NCBI RefSeq assembly: GCF_029338375.1
Contig: NZ_CP119804.1
Span: 806,001-870,000, forward strand
Reading direction: 5' to 3'
DNA length: 64,000 bases
Source of the DNA: Halorussus lipolyticus
Lineage (GTDB): Archaea; Halobacteriota; Halobacteria; Halobacteriales; Haladaptataceae
Shown here: piece by piece, positions 9,455 through 17,930 of the stretch
Numbering within the stretch: position 1 is the stretch's first letter
Layout: each line of letters starts with the position of its first letter
Program-made: the position numbers and the translations under genes
Notes under the pieces: model-generated
What the model was told of the DNA's origin: nothing
The model's input: only the letters and a program-made list of their open reading frames with translations
The model's database searches: none

Positions 9455-10145
9455 CGTCGGTTGCTATCGTGGTGTTTGCTGTCGTCTCGGTGTCGGCGGT
9501 ACTCTCGGCGGAGGCCGCGGGCGATTCGCCGGGCGTCGTCGGAGTGTCGCCCCGCGCCAAGGCGGTCTGGCCGGTCCGGGCGATTTCGATGATGCCGAAC
9601 TGCCGGAAGGCGTCCACCGCGTCGTCTATCTTCTGCTGGTCGCCGGTAATCTGGACCGTGATGGTCCGGGGTCCGGCGTCGAGGGTCTGGCCCTCGTACA
9701 TCTGGGTGATGGCGTGAACTTTGTCCGGCTCCTCGCCCCGGACCTTCAGCAGGACGAGTTCGGCCTGCACCGCGTCGTCGCCCAACTCGCCCACCGCGAT
9801 GACCGGGACCAGTTTTTCGACCTGTTTCTTGACTTGCTCGATGCCCGAGTCGGTCTCCTCTACAACCAGTGTGATTCGCGCGTGACCGTCCACCGTGGTC
9901 GGCCCGACGGTCAGGCTCTCGATGTTGAACTGCCGCCGGGAGAACAGACCCGAGACCTTCGCCAGCACGCCGGGTTCGTGTTCGACCAGCGCTGAGACCA
10001 CCCCGGTCCGGGGGTCCTGCTCGGCGTCCGTCACGGACTCGATTCGCTCGCCGTGACGGTTCCGGCGGCCCTCGGGGTGAGGACGCTCGTCGGGGGCCGG
10101 ACCCTGCAATCCGGCGTCCCCGGTTCCGCGCTCGCTGTCACTCAT
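9447..10145 (-). CDS. ilvN: Acetolactate synthase small (regulatory) subunit
   Basis: Regulatory subunit that gives acetolactate synthase valine feedback sensitivity. The 232-residue protein starts [12 protein letters not shown], overlapping the ilvB stop by 4 nt (ATGA). An ACT domain runs from about residue 48 ([20 protein letters not shown], then NIESLTVG) and the second family domain follows ([16 protein letters not shown]). The 46-residue N-terminal and ~35-residue C-terminal extensions are low-complexity and haloarchaea-like. The downstream ilvC start lies inside its last codons. Confidence 0.92.
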   Translation of the reverse strand: MSDSERGTGDAGLQGPAPDERPHPEGRRNRHGERIESVTDAEQDPRTGVVSALVEHEPGVLAKVSGLFSRRQFNIESLTVGPTTVDGHARITLVVEETDSGIEQVKKQVEKLVPVIAVGELGDDAVQAELVLLKVRGEEPDKVHAITQMYEGQTLDAGPRTITVQITGDQQKIDDAVDAFRQFGIIEIARTGQTALARGDTPTTPGESPAASAESTADTETTANTTIATDDD

Positions 10146-11923
10146 AACTGGTCCTCCGACAGCGCGAACTGTCCGTTTGCGCCGCCCGAGGGCACCATCG
10201 GGTAGACATTCTCGGCGGGGTCGATGCGGAAGTCCACGACCGAGGGGCCGTCGTAGGCCATCGCCGACTCGACGGTGCTGGTCACCTCGTCGTAGTCCGA
10301 GACGGCGAACCCCTCCGCGCCGAAGGCCTCGGCCAGTTTGTCGAACTCGGGGCACCAGTCGTAGTCGGAGGCCGCCCGCCGCCCGTCGAAGAAGGCGTCC
10401 TGCCACTGGCGGACCATCCCGATGTACTCGTTGTTGAGGACCGCGACGGTGATGTCTAAGTTCTCCCGGACCGCGACGGCCAACTCCTGAATCGTCATCA
10501 GGAACGAACCGTCGCCCTCGAAACTGACGACCTCTCGGTCGGGTGCGGCCATCTTCGCGCCGATTGCGGCGGGCAGGCCGTAGCCCATCGTGCCCAATCC
10601 GTGACTGGAGACCCACGTCCGGGGTTCGGTGTAGGTCCAGTACTGGACCGCCCACATCTGGTGCTGGCCGACTCCGGTGGTGACGATGGCGTCGTCGTCG
10701 GTGGCCTCGTCCAGCGCCTCCACGACGAACTGGGGCTTGAGGGGTTCGTCGTCGGGCGTCCGGTAGTCCATCGGGTACTCGTCTTTCCACTGCTGGCACT
10801 GGTCGCGCCACTCGTCGCAGTCCGGGGCGCGCTCCATCTCGTCGCCGACCTGCGAGATGACCGTGCCAGCGTCCCCGACGAGAGGCACGTCGGCGTGGAC
10901 GTTCTTGCTGATTTCCGCGGGGTCGATGTCGGCGTGGACCACCTCGGCCTCGGGCGCGAAGGTATCGACGCCCCCGGTCAGTCGGTCGTCGAACCGGCAT
11001 CCGACCGCGAACAGCACGTCGCAGTGGGTCGTCGCCATGTTGGCGTAGCCCGTGCCGTGCATCCCCACCATCTCCAAGGCGAGGTCGTCGTCCTCGGGGA
11101 AGGCCCCGACCGCAGGCATCGAGGAGGCCACCGGGATGCCGTACTCGCGGGCGAACGCTCGGAGTTGTTCGCTGGCCTCGCCTTTGACGACGCCACCGCC
11201 CGCCAAGATGACCGGCTTCTTGGCTCGTTCGAGGGTTCGGGCCGCGGCCCGGACCTCCTCGTCGTCGGCCTCGGTCTGGGGGTCGTAGGTGTCGGGCGTG
11301 GTGGCGTCTTTGGGTTCGGCGTCGGTCTCGGCGTTGGTCACGTCCTTCGGGAGGTCCACCAGCGTCGGGCCGGGTCGGCCCTCCCCGGCGAGCGCGAAGG
11401 CCTCGCCCACCGTGTCGCCCACCGTGTCGGCGCGCTGGGCGAAGTAGTTGGTCTTCGTGATGGGCGCGGTCAGACCGGTGGTGTCGGTCTCTTGGAACGC
11501 ATCGCTTCCGACGAAATCGGTCGGGACCTGCCCGGTCAGCGCGACCATCGGGTCCGAGTCCATGTCGGCGTCCGCGATGCCGGTCGTCAGGTTTGTCGCG
11601 CCCGGTCCGGACGTGGCCAGACAGACCCCCGGCGTTCCCGAGACGATGCCGTAGGCGTCGGCGGCGTGGGCCGCGGACTGCTCGTGAGCCATGGTGACGT
11701 GGCGCAGGTCAGAGTCGTAGAGCGCGTCGTAGACCGGCATGATTGCCCCGCCCTGCACGCCGAACAGGGTTTCCGCTCCGGCGCGTTCGAGCGCGGCGAC
11801 CACGGACTGCGCGCCGGTCCGAGTGGTTTTGGCGGCCGAGTCGGCGTCTCCGGTAATCGGGTCGCCATTTACCGGTTCGGTTTCTTCGCCGTCCTCGAAC
11901 CGCGGCGGTGCGGACTCACTCAC
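10142..11923 (-). CDS. ilvB: Acetolactate synthase large subunit
   Basis: ThDP-dependent catalytic subunit that condenses two pyruvates, or pyruvate with 2-oxobutyrate, in valine and isoleucine synthesis. The 593-residue protein starts at a GTG (MSESAPPRF). The catalytic Glu lies in HEQSAAHAADAYG, and the ThDP/Mg motif starts at GDGSF and ends at NN in AVLNNEYIGM. It is first in ilvBNC, with about 500 nt of non-coding DNA upstream that may include a long leader with a hairpin. The linked ilvN supports acetolactate synthase over other ThDP enzymes. Confidence 0.95.
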   Translation of the reverse strand: MSESAPPRFEDGEETEPVNGDPITGDADSAAKTTRTGAQSVVAALERAGAETLFGVQGGAIMPVYDALYDSDLRHVTMAHEQSAAHAADAYGIVSGTPGVCLATSGPGATNLTTGIADADMDSDPMVALTGQVPTDFVGSDAFQETDTTGLTAPITKTNYFAQRADTVGDTVGEAFALAGEGRPGPTLVDLPKDVTNAETDAEPKDATTPDTYDPQTEADDEEVRAAARTLERAKKPVILAGGGVVKGEASEQLRAFAREYGIPVASSMPAVGAFPEDDDLALEMVGMHGTGYANMATTHCDVLFAVGCRFDDRLTGGVDTFAPEAEVVHADIDPAEISKNVHADVPLVGDAGTVISQVGDEMERAPDCDEWRDQCQQWKDEYPMDYRTPDDEPLKPQFVVEALDEATDDDAIVTTGVGQHQMWAVQYWTYTEPRTWVSSHGLGTMGYGLPAAIGAKMAAPDREVVSFEGDGSFLMTIQELAVAVRENLDITVAVLNNEYIGMVRQWQDAFFDGRRAASDYDWCPEFDKLAEAFGAEGFAVSDYDEVTSTVESAMAYDGPSVVDFRIDPAENVYPMVPSGGANGQFALSEDQL

Positions 11924-12428
11924 GTCCGGCCACCCCCGTAGCAGTCGTCGGTCGATACAGTCGTTGGTCGATACTTCCGAGTCCGTGCGTAGCTTGTTCG
12001 CTTCGTGTCAGTTAGTGTCACGATTTGTCGAGCGCGTGCTGGGCTGTTCGAAGTCGATGCGAAGTTTGGGTCCGACTGGAAGGTCGGCGGCGTTGCGAAC
12101 CGGTCGGGAAAAGTGGTAGTGTAGGGGCTTAGACCCCTACAATAATCACGCGCTCGACAGTCGCACCGCTCGTGGTGAGCGTCCACGCGGCGGGATTCGA
12201 CTGTCGCATCGTTACTGGGAACGTAGTAACGCCGACCGAAATAACGTTTTCCCCTGTCGCAACCTTTGCACGGGAATCGGGGCTGTGACACGGTACAAGT
12301 CCTCACGACAAGAGTTTGCATATTACAGGGTGCATGCAATCGTCTCGAACTGCGAGACGCTCGCTCCGAATCTTCCCCGGAGTGCGCCGCGCGCCGCTGG
12401 CCGGAGGAGGCGACTTCGGGGGCGGTCA
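11924..12428. promoter_or_regulatory. Possible long leader and control region of ilvB
   Basis: About 500 nt without a convincing gene between the end of leuA and the ilvB start. It contains a perfect 8-bp hairpin at 12120-12141 (TGTAGGGG, 6-nt loop, CCCCTACA) and inverted TTGCAT/ATGCAA half-sites near 12316-12339. On the minus strand a TAATATGCAAA sequence near 12315 could be a TATA element, which would give a leader of several hundred nt. It could also end leuA transcription. Sequence alone does not settle which. Confidence 0.4.
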
Positions 12429-13677
12429 TCAGGCTCTGACCTCCTTGTCGTCTCGGGCGGCGTCTTTCTCGTCGCGGGCGACCCCGGCCTCGCGGGCGAA
12501 GCGTTCGAGGTCGGCGACGGTGACGCGGTTCTTCTCCGCGCCGTAGTCTTTGACCCGGCGGGTCACCTTCCGGACCTCGGTGTCGGTCGGGGTGAATCCG
12601 CGGTCCTCCAGTCGCTTGCGGACCGAGTGGGTGCCGGTGTGCTTGCCCATCACGAACTCGCGTTCGGCACCGACCATCTCGGGGGTCATGACGCCCGGTT
12701 CGAAGGTGTCGGAGTTCTCGATGACGCCCGCGGCGTGGATGCCGGATTCGTGGGCGAAAGCGTTGTCGCCGGTAATCGGTTTGTTCGCGGGGACTGGCAC
12801 GTCGCTGTACTCCTCGACCATCGCGGAGGCTTCCGAGATGTGGGTGGTGTCGATACCGGTGTCCACGCCGTAGACCGATTCGACCGTCATCACGACCTCC
12901 TCGTAGGCGGCGTTGCCTGCTCGCTCGCCGATGCCGTTGATGGAGACTTGGGCTTGGTCGGCCCCAGCCTCGAACCCGGCGACGGCGTTGGCGCTGGCCA
13001 TGCCGAAGTCGTCGTGAGTGTGAACGTCGATTCTGGCGTCGGTGTTGTCCGCGACCATCTCCACGAGGTCCCCGAACCGGGTCGGGGTTGCGACCCCACA
13101 GGTGTCGGGGATGTTTATCCAATCGACGCCGACCTCGGAGACGGCTTGGACCACCTCTTTCAGGTATTCGTCGTCGGTCCGGGTGGCGTCCATCGGCGAG
13201 AACATCGCGATGACGCCCGCCTCCTTCACGCGCTCGACCGCTTCGACCGAGCGGGCGAGGACCTCCTCGCGGGTGGCGTGCATGGAGTCCTCGATTTGCA
13301 CGTCGCTGGTCGAGGCGAAGACGTGGACCATCTCGACGCCGGCGTCGATTGCGGCTTCCACGTCCTTGTCCACGACTCTGGCGAGGCCGCAGGTGGTCGC
13401 GGTGGTGCTGTCGGCGATGTCGCTGACGGCCTCGAACTCGGCGTCGGAGTTGACCGGGAACCCTGCTTCGATGACGTGGGTACCCATCCGGTCCAAGGTC
13501 TCAGCGATTGCTCGCTTCTCGTCGTAGGAGAAGGACGTGCGGGGGGCCTGTTCGCCGTCGCGCAGGGTCGTGTCGAAGACCCGCGCGGACTCGAATTCGG
13601 TGTTAGTTCTCAGCGTACCGTCGAAGAACTCGACCCGCCCGACTGGTATCGGACGAGTGCATGTCGTTGTCAGACAT
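12429..13677 (-). CDS. leuA: 2-isopropylmalate synthase, apparent 5' frameshift
   Basis: Condenses acetyl-CoA with 2-oxoisovalerate, the first step of leucine synthesis. The main frame carries DTTLRDGEQAP, HVIEAGFPVNSD, HTHDDFGMA and NGIGERAGN, the metal and substrate sites of this family. It runs from the stop at 12429 back past VEFFDGTL near 13640 but has no in-frame ATG or GTG upstream; the only in-frame alternative start is a TTG at 13496, inside the conserved domain and after DTTLRDGEQ. A TATA box at 13704-13711 places the first ATG at 13677, but that ATG is one base out of frame and would give a 24-residue peptide ending in TAA. A one-base excess, perhaps in the G-run near 13634-13641, would join them. 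The protein lacks the C-terminal LeuA regulatory domain, giving a short form of roughly 410 residues. Citramalate synthase is an alternative. Confidence 0.82.
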
Positions 13678-14157
13678 CGTATCTCGTGCTGGCCACTTTC
13701 TGCTATTTAAAGGTTCCGTAGCGACAGGTCGGTTCGGACGGCCAATATGTTATAAATAATTACACTATCGGGAAAATCGCCCGACTGAAACGTCCTGTGA
13801 CTGTCGGAGGGTCCTTAATGGTCCTTAAATTCGGAATTCCGAGTAGTGTTCTACTCGGCTCTAATCTGCGTTTATATTACGAATCTAGACGCGGAACGTC
13901 CTCGGGCGCGAGCGGAGGCGGGACGCGGACCCCGAGTAGCGGTGAACCCGGCGGCGGCGTTGAGGGAATCAAAGAAAATTGCTTCACAAATTTTTCCAAC
14001 CTCTTTAGAATTAGATAGTTGTCTCTCGGCGAGGAGATGCCACCAATTTCGAACGGCTCGGTCGGGGGTCGGTCGCGCTCGACGCCTCGGTAAATCGACC
14101 GAGAGGGACTGTCACTGCCAGAACAGTAAGAAGGCTGGCGGACGTAGTAGAGGGCGT
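13678..14157. other. Divergent intergenic region with palindromes
   Basis: About 480 nt between divergent leuA and the ferritin-like gene. Besides the leuA TATA box it holds an AT-rich patch (13745-13765), a direct repeat of GGTCCTTAA (13809 and 13819), a perfect 12-bp palindrome TCGGAATTCCGA (13831-13842) and an overlapping hairpin CCGAGTAG-TGTT-CTACTCGG (13839-13858). A TTTATATTA element follows near 13870. These could be operators or a small structured leader. Reading frames here are unconvincing. Confidence 0.5.
13704..13711 (-). promoter_or_regulatory. TATA box of leuA
   Basis: The minus strand reads TTTAAATA, with its downstream edge 26 nt before the ATG at 13677. This is the spacing of haloarchaeal leaderless promoters and is the main reason to place the intended leuA start at that ATG. 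Confidence 0.65.
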
Positions 14158-14610
14158 ATGACATCCGAGGAGGTCACGGACCTGCTGAAGAAGGCGTACA
14201 GCGACGAAATCGAGACGGTGATGAACTACCTGACCAACTCCATCGTCCTCGACGGCGTGAGCGCCGAGGAGGTCAAAGAGAGCCTCGAAACCGACATTCA
14301 GGAGGAACTCAACCACGCCGAGATGCTGGGCCAGCGCCTGAAGCAACTCGACGAGCGCCCGCCGGCCTCCTACGACTTCGAGGCCCGCCAAGAGAGCCTC
14401 CAGCCACCCGAGGACACCACCGACGTGCTGTCGGTCATCAACGGCGTCCTCGACGCCGAGGAGGACGCCATCGAGACCTACCGGTCGCTTATCAAGGCGG
14501 CAGGTGACGACGACCCCGTAACTGAGGACATCGCCGTGACAATTCTGAGCGACGAGGAGGCTCACCGGACCGAGTTCCGCGGGTTCAAGCGCGAGTACGA
14601 CGACGACTGA
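14158..14610 (+). CDS. Ferritin-like di-iron protein
   Basis: A 150-residue four-helix-bundle protein of the ferritin/rubrerythrin-like superfamily. Two halves each carry a Glu and an ExxH metal motif: DEIETVMNYL then EELNHAEML in the first, and EEDAIETYRSL then DEEAHRTEF in the second, the pattern of a di-iron centre. There is no rubredoxin domain. Likely roles are iron storage or peroxide handling; the exact substrate is not evident. The start (MTSEEVTDLLKK) is the first ATG that gives the helical bundle; upstream codons are low quality. Confidence 0.82.
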   Translation: MTSEEVTDLLKKAYSDEIETVMNYLTNSIVLDGVSAEEVKESLETDIQEELNHAEMLGQRLKQLDERPPASYDFEARQESLQPPEDTTDVLSVINGVLDAEEDAIETYRSLIKAAGDDDPVTEDIAVTILSDEEAHRTEFRGFKREYDDD

Positions 14611-14774
14611 AGTCGCCGATTTCGCCGATTTTAGGCCACTGGCATGATATGGCATGCCGCCATGTTTTTAATCGCCGACTACCTGTTCACGTTGTATGGA
14701 GGGCGAAGAAAACGAGTTGGTTACTAGGCACGTGTCTCCCGGAACGGACCATTTTGTTCTGTTCCGAAAGAATA

Positions 14775-14787
14775 CAAAATTTTATTT
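14775..14787 (+). promoter_or_regulatory. Promoter of CHAT module 1
   Basis: An AT-rich block containing TTTTATTTT lies about 30 nt before the ATG at 14814, in the position of an archaeal TATA box. It should drive the sensor-like gene and the CHAT gene together. Confidence 0.5.
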
Positions 14788-14813
14788 TCACCGGCTCTGT
14801 GGTATGAGACGAG

Positions 14814-15518
14814 ATGTCACTCCAGCGGGCAAGCTTTCGTGGGGACTGCTCTACCCACGAGTTTCAGGAGGTGTTGAAACGGTTCAAGCACGACGGTTGC
14901 AACCTACTGGTGACCGGTGCGGTATCGAAGGACGTGACCGTGCAGGCGACTCGAACACTGCTTGGCGCGCCGAACGCCGAGCGCAAGCGAGTCGTCGCGT
15001 TGGCCAACTCTCGGCGCGGGAACGTCGCCGAGCGACTACCGACGGGCGTCGATTCCGACGACTCCGACGTGTGGATAATCGACCAGCAGACGTGTCAACG
15101 GTCGATTCCGAAGGCCGCGCAGGGCGGCGAGGTGGAGTTTCCGACCGTCGACGGCGACAAGGACGCGCTGACCAATCTGCGCGAGGAGGTAATCGTCGCC
15201 ATCGACTACTTCCAGCGCGCCGAGGACGGTCTCGACCCCTCGGAACTCCGCCTGTCGGTGTCGTCGCTCGGTCGTCTGGCCCACGAACACGACGCCGACG
15301 CGATTGCGCGGTTCGTCCGGTCTGTGTCGGCGATGGTGCAGGGAGTCCACGGGATGGCCCACTACCACCTCGCGCGACCGGACGACGACGAGATAGTGGA
15401 CCGACTCTCGCCGCTGTTCGACGCGCGAATCGAACTCCGCAAGCGCGACGGCCTCCCGACCGAACAGCGCTGGCACGTCCCGGAGTACGAACAGACGACC
15501 GACTGGGTGCGCCTGTGA
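14814..15518 (+). CDS. KaiC/RecA-like degenerate protein of CHAT module 1 (DUF7504-like)
   Basis: A 234-residue protein of unknown function. Near residue 28, DGCNLLVTG matches the first strand of KaiC/RecA-like folds, but the following loop lacks a GKT/S Walker A, so ATP hydrolysis is doubtful. The C-terminal half (ELRLSVSSLGRL, then MAHYHLARPDDDEIVDRL and RWHVPEYEQTTDW) resembles the last strands of KaiC-like proteins. The same layout is found in the paralogue at 55737. The DUF7504 name is from memory. It is followed 8 nt later by the CHAT protease gene, so it probably senses or regulates that enzyme. Confidence 0.75.
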   Translation: MSLQRASFRGDCSTHEFQEVLKRFKHDGCNLLVTGAVSKDVTVQATRTLLGAPNAERKRVVALANSRRGNVAERLPTGVDSDDSDVWIIDQQTCQRSIPKAAQGGEVEFPTVDGDKDALTNLREEVIVAIDYFQRAEDGLDPSELRLSVSSLGRLAHEHDADAIARFVRSVSAMVQGVHGMAHYHLARPDDDEIVDRLSPLFDARIELRKRDGLPTEQRWHVPEYEQTTDWVRL

Positions 15519-15524
15519 GGTGAT
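15517..15524 (+). promoter_or_regulatory. Strong Shine-Dalgarno for CHAT protease 1
   Basis: GAGGTGAT overlaps the stop codon of the preceding gene and matches the 16S 3' end (anti-SD around 20676-20685). It ends 2 nt before the ATG at 15527. It fixes this start and shows that the CHAT gene is translated by re-initiation from a shared message. Confidence 0.7.
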
Positions 15525-15526
15525 TC

Positions 15527-17626
15527 ATGGACCCGACGTTCACGGAAACTTCTGACCGCACCGGCATCGAGATAGCAGACCCCATCGAGAACGCCCGCTT
15601 CGAGTTGTACACCCCCACGGCCGTCGAACCGACGCCCGTGAGCGCCGACCAGTTTTACTTTCCCGTCGATTCGGCGATTACGGTCGAGACCAGCGCCATC
15701 GTCGTCCCGAAACTGGCCAACGTCCTCGTCCGAACACAATCCGGTGACCTCGTGGCCGACAACGCCGACCACGTGGACCGGTCGCTGGAATCGGGCGCGT
15801 ACAACGTCGAACTCAGCACCGCGCCGATGAAACTCTACCTCTCGGCGGACGGTGCCCTCGACGTGCGCCACGACGACTCGACCGTCACCATCGCGTTCGA
15901 CCGCTCCACCGAGATTGCGGTCGGCGCGCGCTCCTTCCACGACCGACCCGCCGGGACGATTACGACGACTGGCGACCCGGTGGGTGCGATGCGAGCGATT
16001 TCGCTCCTCGGGTCCGCGCTCAAGACGACCTCGCCCGAGCGGAGTTTTCCGACGCTTCGCGGCCATCCGCCCCTCATCGAGGTCGGCGACGAGTTCGACG
16101 CGCCCGAGGGCATCGAGCGACCGGAGACCGGCGTCCGCATCGAGGTCCCAGCCGATTACGAGTACGTCTACCCGGCGTCCTCGCTGGCGTACTACCTCGG
16201 GGCAGAGGTCGTCCCCGGCGACCGCCCGCGACTCGTCACCGACTCGGGATTCGAGTACGACCTCGCCGGACCGCTCGGGTACGAGGAGACGGTGGGGCGC
16301 GTCCTGCGCCAATCATTCCTGCTGGACTGCGTGACCCGGACCGAGGGCTACTATCAGGTGGACCTCCACGAGCGCGAGCAGGTCGAGGCCGCGGTGGAGT
16401 TGGACTTCGCAGACCTCTACGACCTGTCGCTGGCCGAGCGCCTCGAAGCCTACCTCTCGGTCCCCTTCGAGACCATCGAGGCGTGCGTGCCAGACTGGAA
16501 CCTGACGACCGACGTGATGGCGACCCCCGACAACGCCGAGGTGCTTCCCTTCGTGGCGAACGACCTCGCGCTTGTCCGGTGCCCCGGCGAACCGACTACA
16601 GCCTCGGTGAATCCGACGCCCGAACCCATCGACGAGTTCTTCCGAAGCGGGTCCGACGCGCCGGCAGACGACTTCACCCGGAGTACGACCGACGCGGCCC
16701 CCGCCACGCCCGCCCAGCGCGAGATTTTCAACCCGGAACCGGCCGAGACGGTCGAACACGCGTGGGTCGGCGAGGGGTTCCCGGTCGGCGCGAACAAGGC
16801 CACCGCCGAATCCTACCGGCGGCGCGTCGAGCGGTCGGCCCCCGAACAGACCGACATCGAGATTCACGTCGTCTGCAACGACGAGCGCATGCGCGAGGAG
16901 GGCGTTGTCGAGGAGTTCTACGGGCTACGCGACCTCCTCCAGTTCGACGTGTCGGTCCACTACGAACTCGAAACCGACGAACTCCGGGACCTGCTTGCCC
17001 ACCCCGCGGACTTCGTTCACTACATCGGCCACGTGGACGACCACGGGATGCGATGCCCGGACGGCCACCTCGACGCCCGGACGCTCGAGGAGGTGAACGT
17101 GAAGGCGTTCGTCCTCAACGCCTGCCGGTCCTACGCGCAGGGCGAGGCGCTGGTCGAGTCCGGAAGCTACGGCGGCGTCGTCACCCTCGCGGAAATCGCC
17201 AACAGCGTCGCCACCGAAATCGGCCAGATTTTGGCGCGACTCCTCAACTGCGGCTTCCCGCTCCGGGTCGCGCTGGCCATCGTCAAGGATACCATCGCGC
17301 CCGCCTACCAGTATTCGACCGTCGGCGACGGCGGATTGGCGCTGTGTCAGAGCGAAAGTGGCGTTCCCATCGAGTTGGTTGTCCGGGATGCAGAGTGCAG
17401 TTTCACAGTTGACGTTATCATGCATCCGGTCTCGGGCTATGGAATGGGTACTATGTCTATGCCCGTTCTCAAAGACGGACAGACTAGATACCTCTCGTCC
17501 GGCGTTATCGATACGTTTGAGGTCTCGGCGGAGGAACTAGACGACTTCTTGGACCGCGAAGCGATGCCAGTCAAATACGACGGAAAGCTGTACTGGAGTG
17601 GACAGATTACGTCCGATACGTTCTAA
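15527..17626 (+). CDS. CHAT-domain cysteine protease, module 1
   Basis: A 699-residue caspase-like (clan CD) protease. Residues about 1-345 form a large N-terminal region shared with the paralogue at 56556: DPIENARF, SALKTTSPERS, PTLRGHPP, VPADYEYVYP, YYLGAEVVPG. A variable linker (about 350-410) follows. The CHAT domain (about 430-620) has His502 in HYIGHVDDHG and Cys533 in LNACRSYAQG, the expected catalytic dyad. A C-terminal beta-rich tail has lower-GC codons than the rest. It is translated from a strong SD just after the KaiC-like gene. Its stop is adjacent to that of a convergent small membrane gene. CHAT proteases commonly cleave a specific partner after activation; the partner is inferred here. 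Confidence 0.85.
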   Translation: MDPTFTETSDRTGIEIADPIENARFELYTPTAVEPTPVSADQFYFPVDSAITVETSAIVVPKLANVLVRTQSGDLVADNADHVDRSLESGAYNVELSTAPMKLYLSADGALDVRHDDSTVTIAFDRSTEIAVGARSFHDRPAGTITTTGDPVGAMRAISLLGSALKTTSPERSFPTLRGHPPLIEVGDEFDAPEGIERPETGVRIEVPADYEYVYPASSLAYYLGAEVVPGDRPRLVTDSGFEYDLAGPLGYEETVGRVLRQSFLLDCVTRTEGYYQVDLHEREQVEAAVELDFADLYDLSLAERLEAYLSVPFETIEACVPDWNLTTDVMATPDNAEVLPFVANDLALVRCPGEPTTASVNPTPEPIDEFFRSGSDAPADDFTRSTTDAAPATPAQREIFNPEPAETVEHAWVGEGFPVGANKATAESYRRRVERSAPEQTDIEIHVVCNDERMREEGVVEEFYGLRDLLQFDVSVHYELETDELRDLLAHPADFVHYIGHVDDHGMRCPDGHLDARTLEEVNVKAFVLNACRSYAQGEALVESGSYGGVVTLAEIANSVATEIGQILARLLNCGFPLRVALAIVKDTIAPAYQYSTVGDGGLALCQSESGVPIELVVRDAECSFTVDVIMHPVSGYGMGTMSMPVLKDGQTRYLSSGVIDTFEVSAEELDDFLDREAMPVKYDGKLYWSGQITSDTF

Positions 17627-17773
17627 CTACGGTCCACTATTCGACGACGCCGCATTCGCCGCCACGTTTCCTGCCTGCATCAGGAGGATGCTCATCGTGA
17701 ACAGCGCGCCGGTCATCCGCGGGTGGTCTTCGAGGAACGTCGCTATCTTGCTGTCTGCCTTCGTCTGTGCCAT
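17627..17773 (-). CDS. Small single-pass membrane protein of CHAT module 1 (DUF7503-like)
   Basis: A 48-residue protein starting MAQTKADSKIATFLEDHPRM. A polar N-terminus of about 18 residues precedes one hydrophobic helix (about 20-40: TGALFTMSILLMQAG...), then a short tail ending SSNSGP. Its stop abuts the CHAT stop with no spacing, in convergent orientation. The equivalent gene beside the second CHAT protease (58726) aligns without gaps over the helix (ExxPxxxGAL...) and ends SSQGP. Retention of position, size and ends in both modules argues it is real and functionally linked, for example as a protease target, effector or membrane anchor. The DUF7503 name is from memory. Confidence 0.78.
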   Translation of the reverse strand: MAQTKADSKIATFLEDHPRMTGALFTMSILLMQAGNVAANAASSNSGP

Positions 17774-17930
17774 GTCCACTTTTGTCAAGGCACCCGACGA
17801 TGTTGAATCTATCTAAAAGATGATAATAGAAAACTTCTTGAAAAAGGTTACGGCCATTTATTTAAAATGTGCCATCCCCGGAGGGGCCTCGGGGGCAAGG
17901 ACTTTGCCGAGGGAGTGCGAGCGAGCGCGT

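Noticed and set aside
13606..13677. 24-codon leader peptide controlling leuA by attenuation
   Set aside because: It has only one Leu and no run of Leu codons, and no terminator follows. A frameshift is a simpler explanation.
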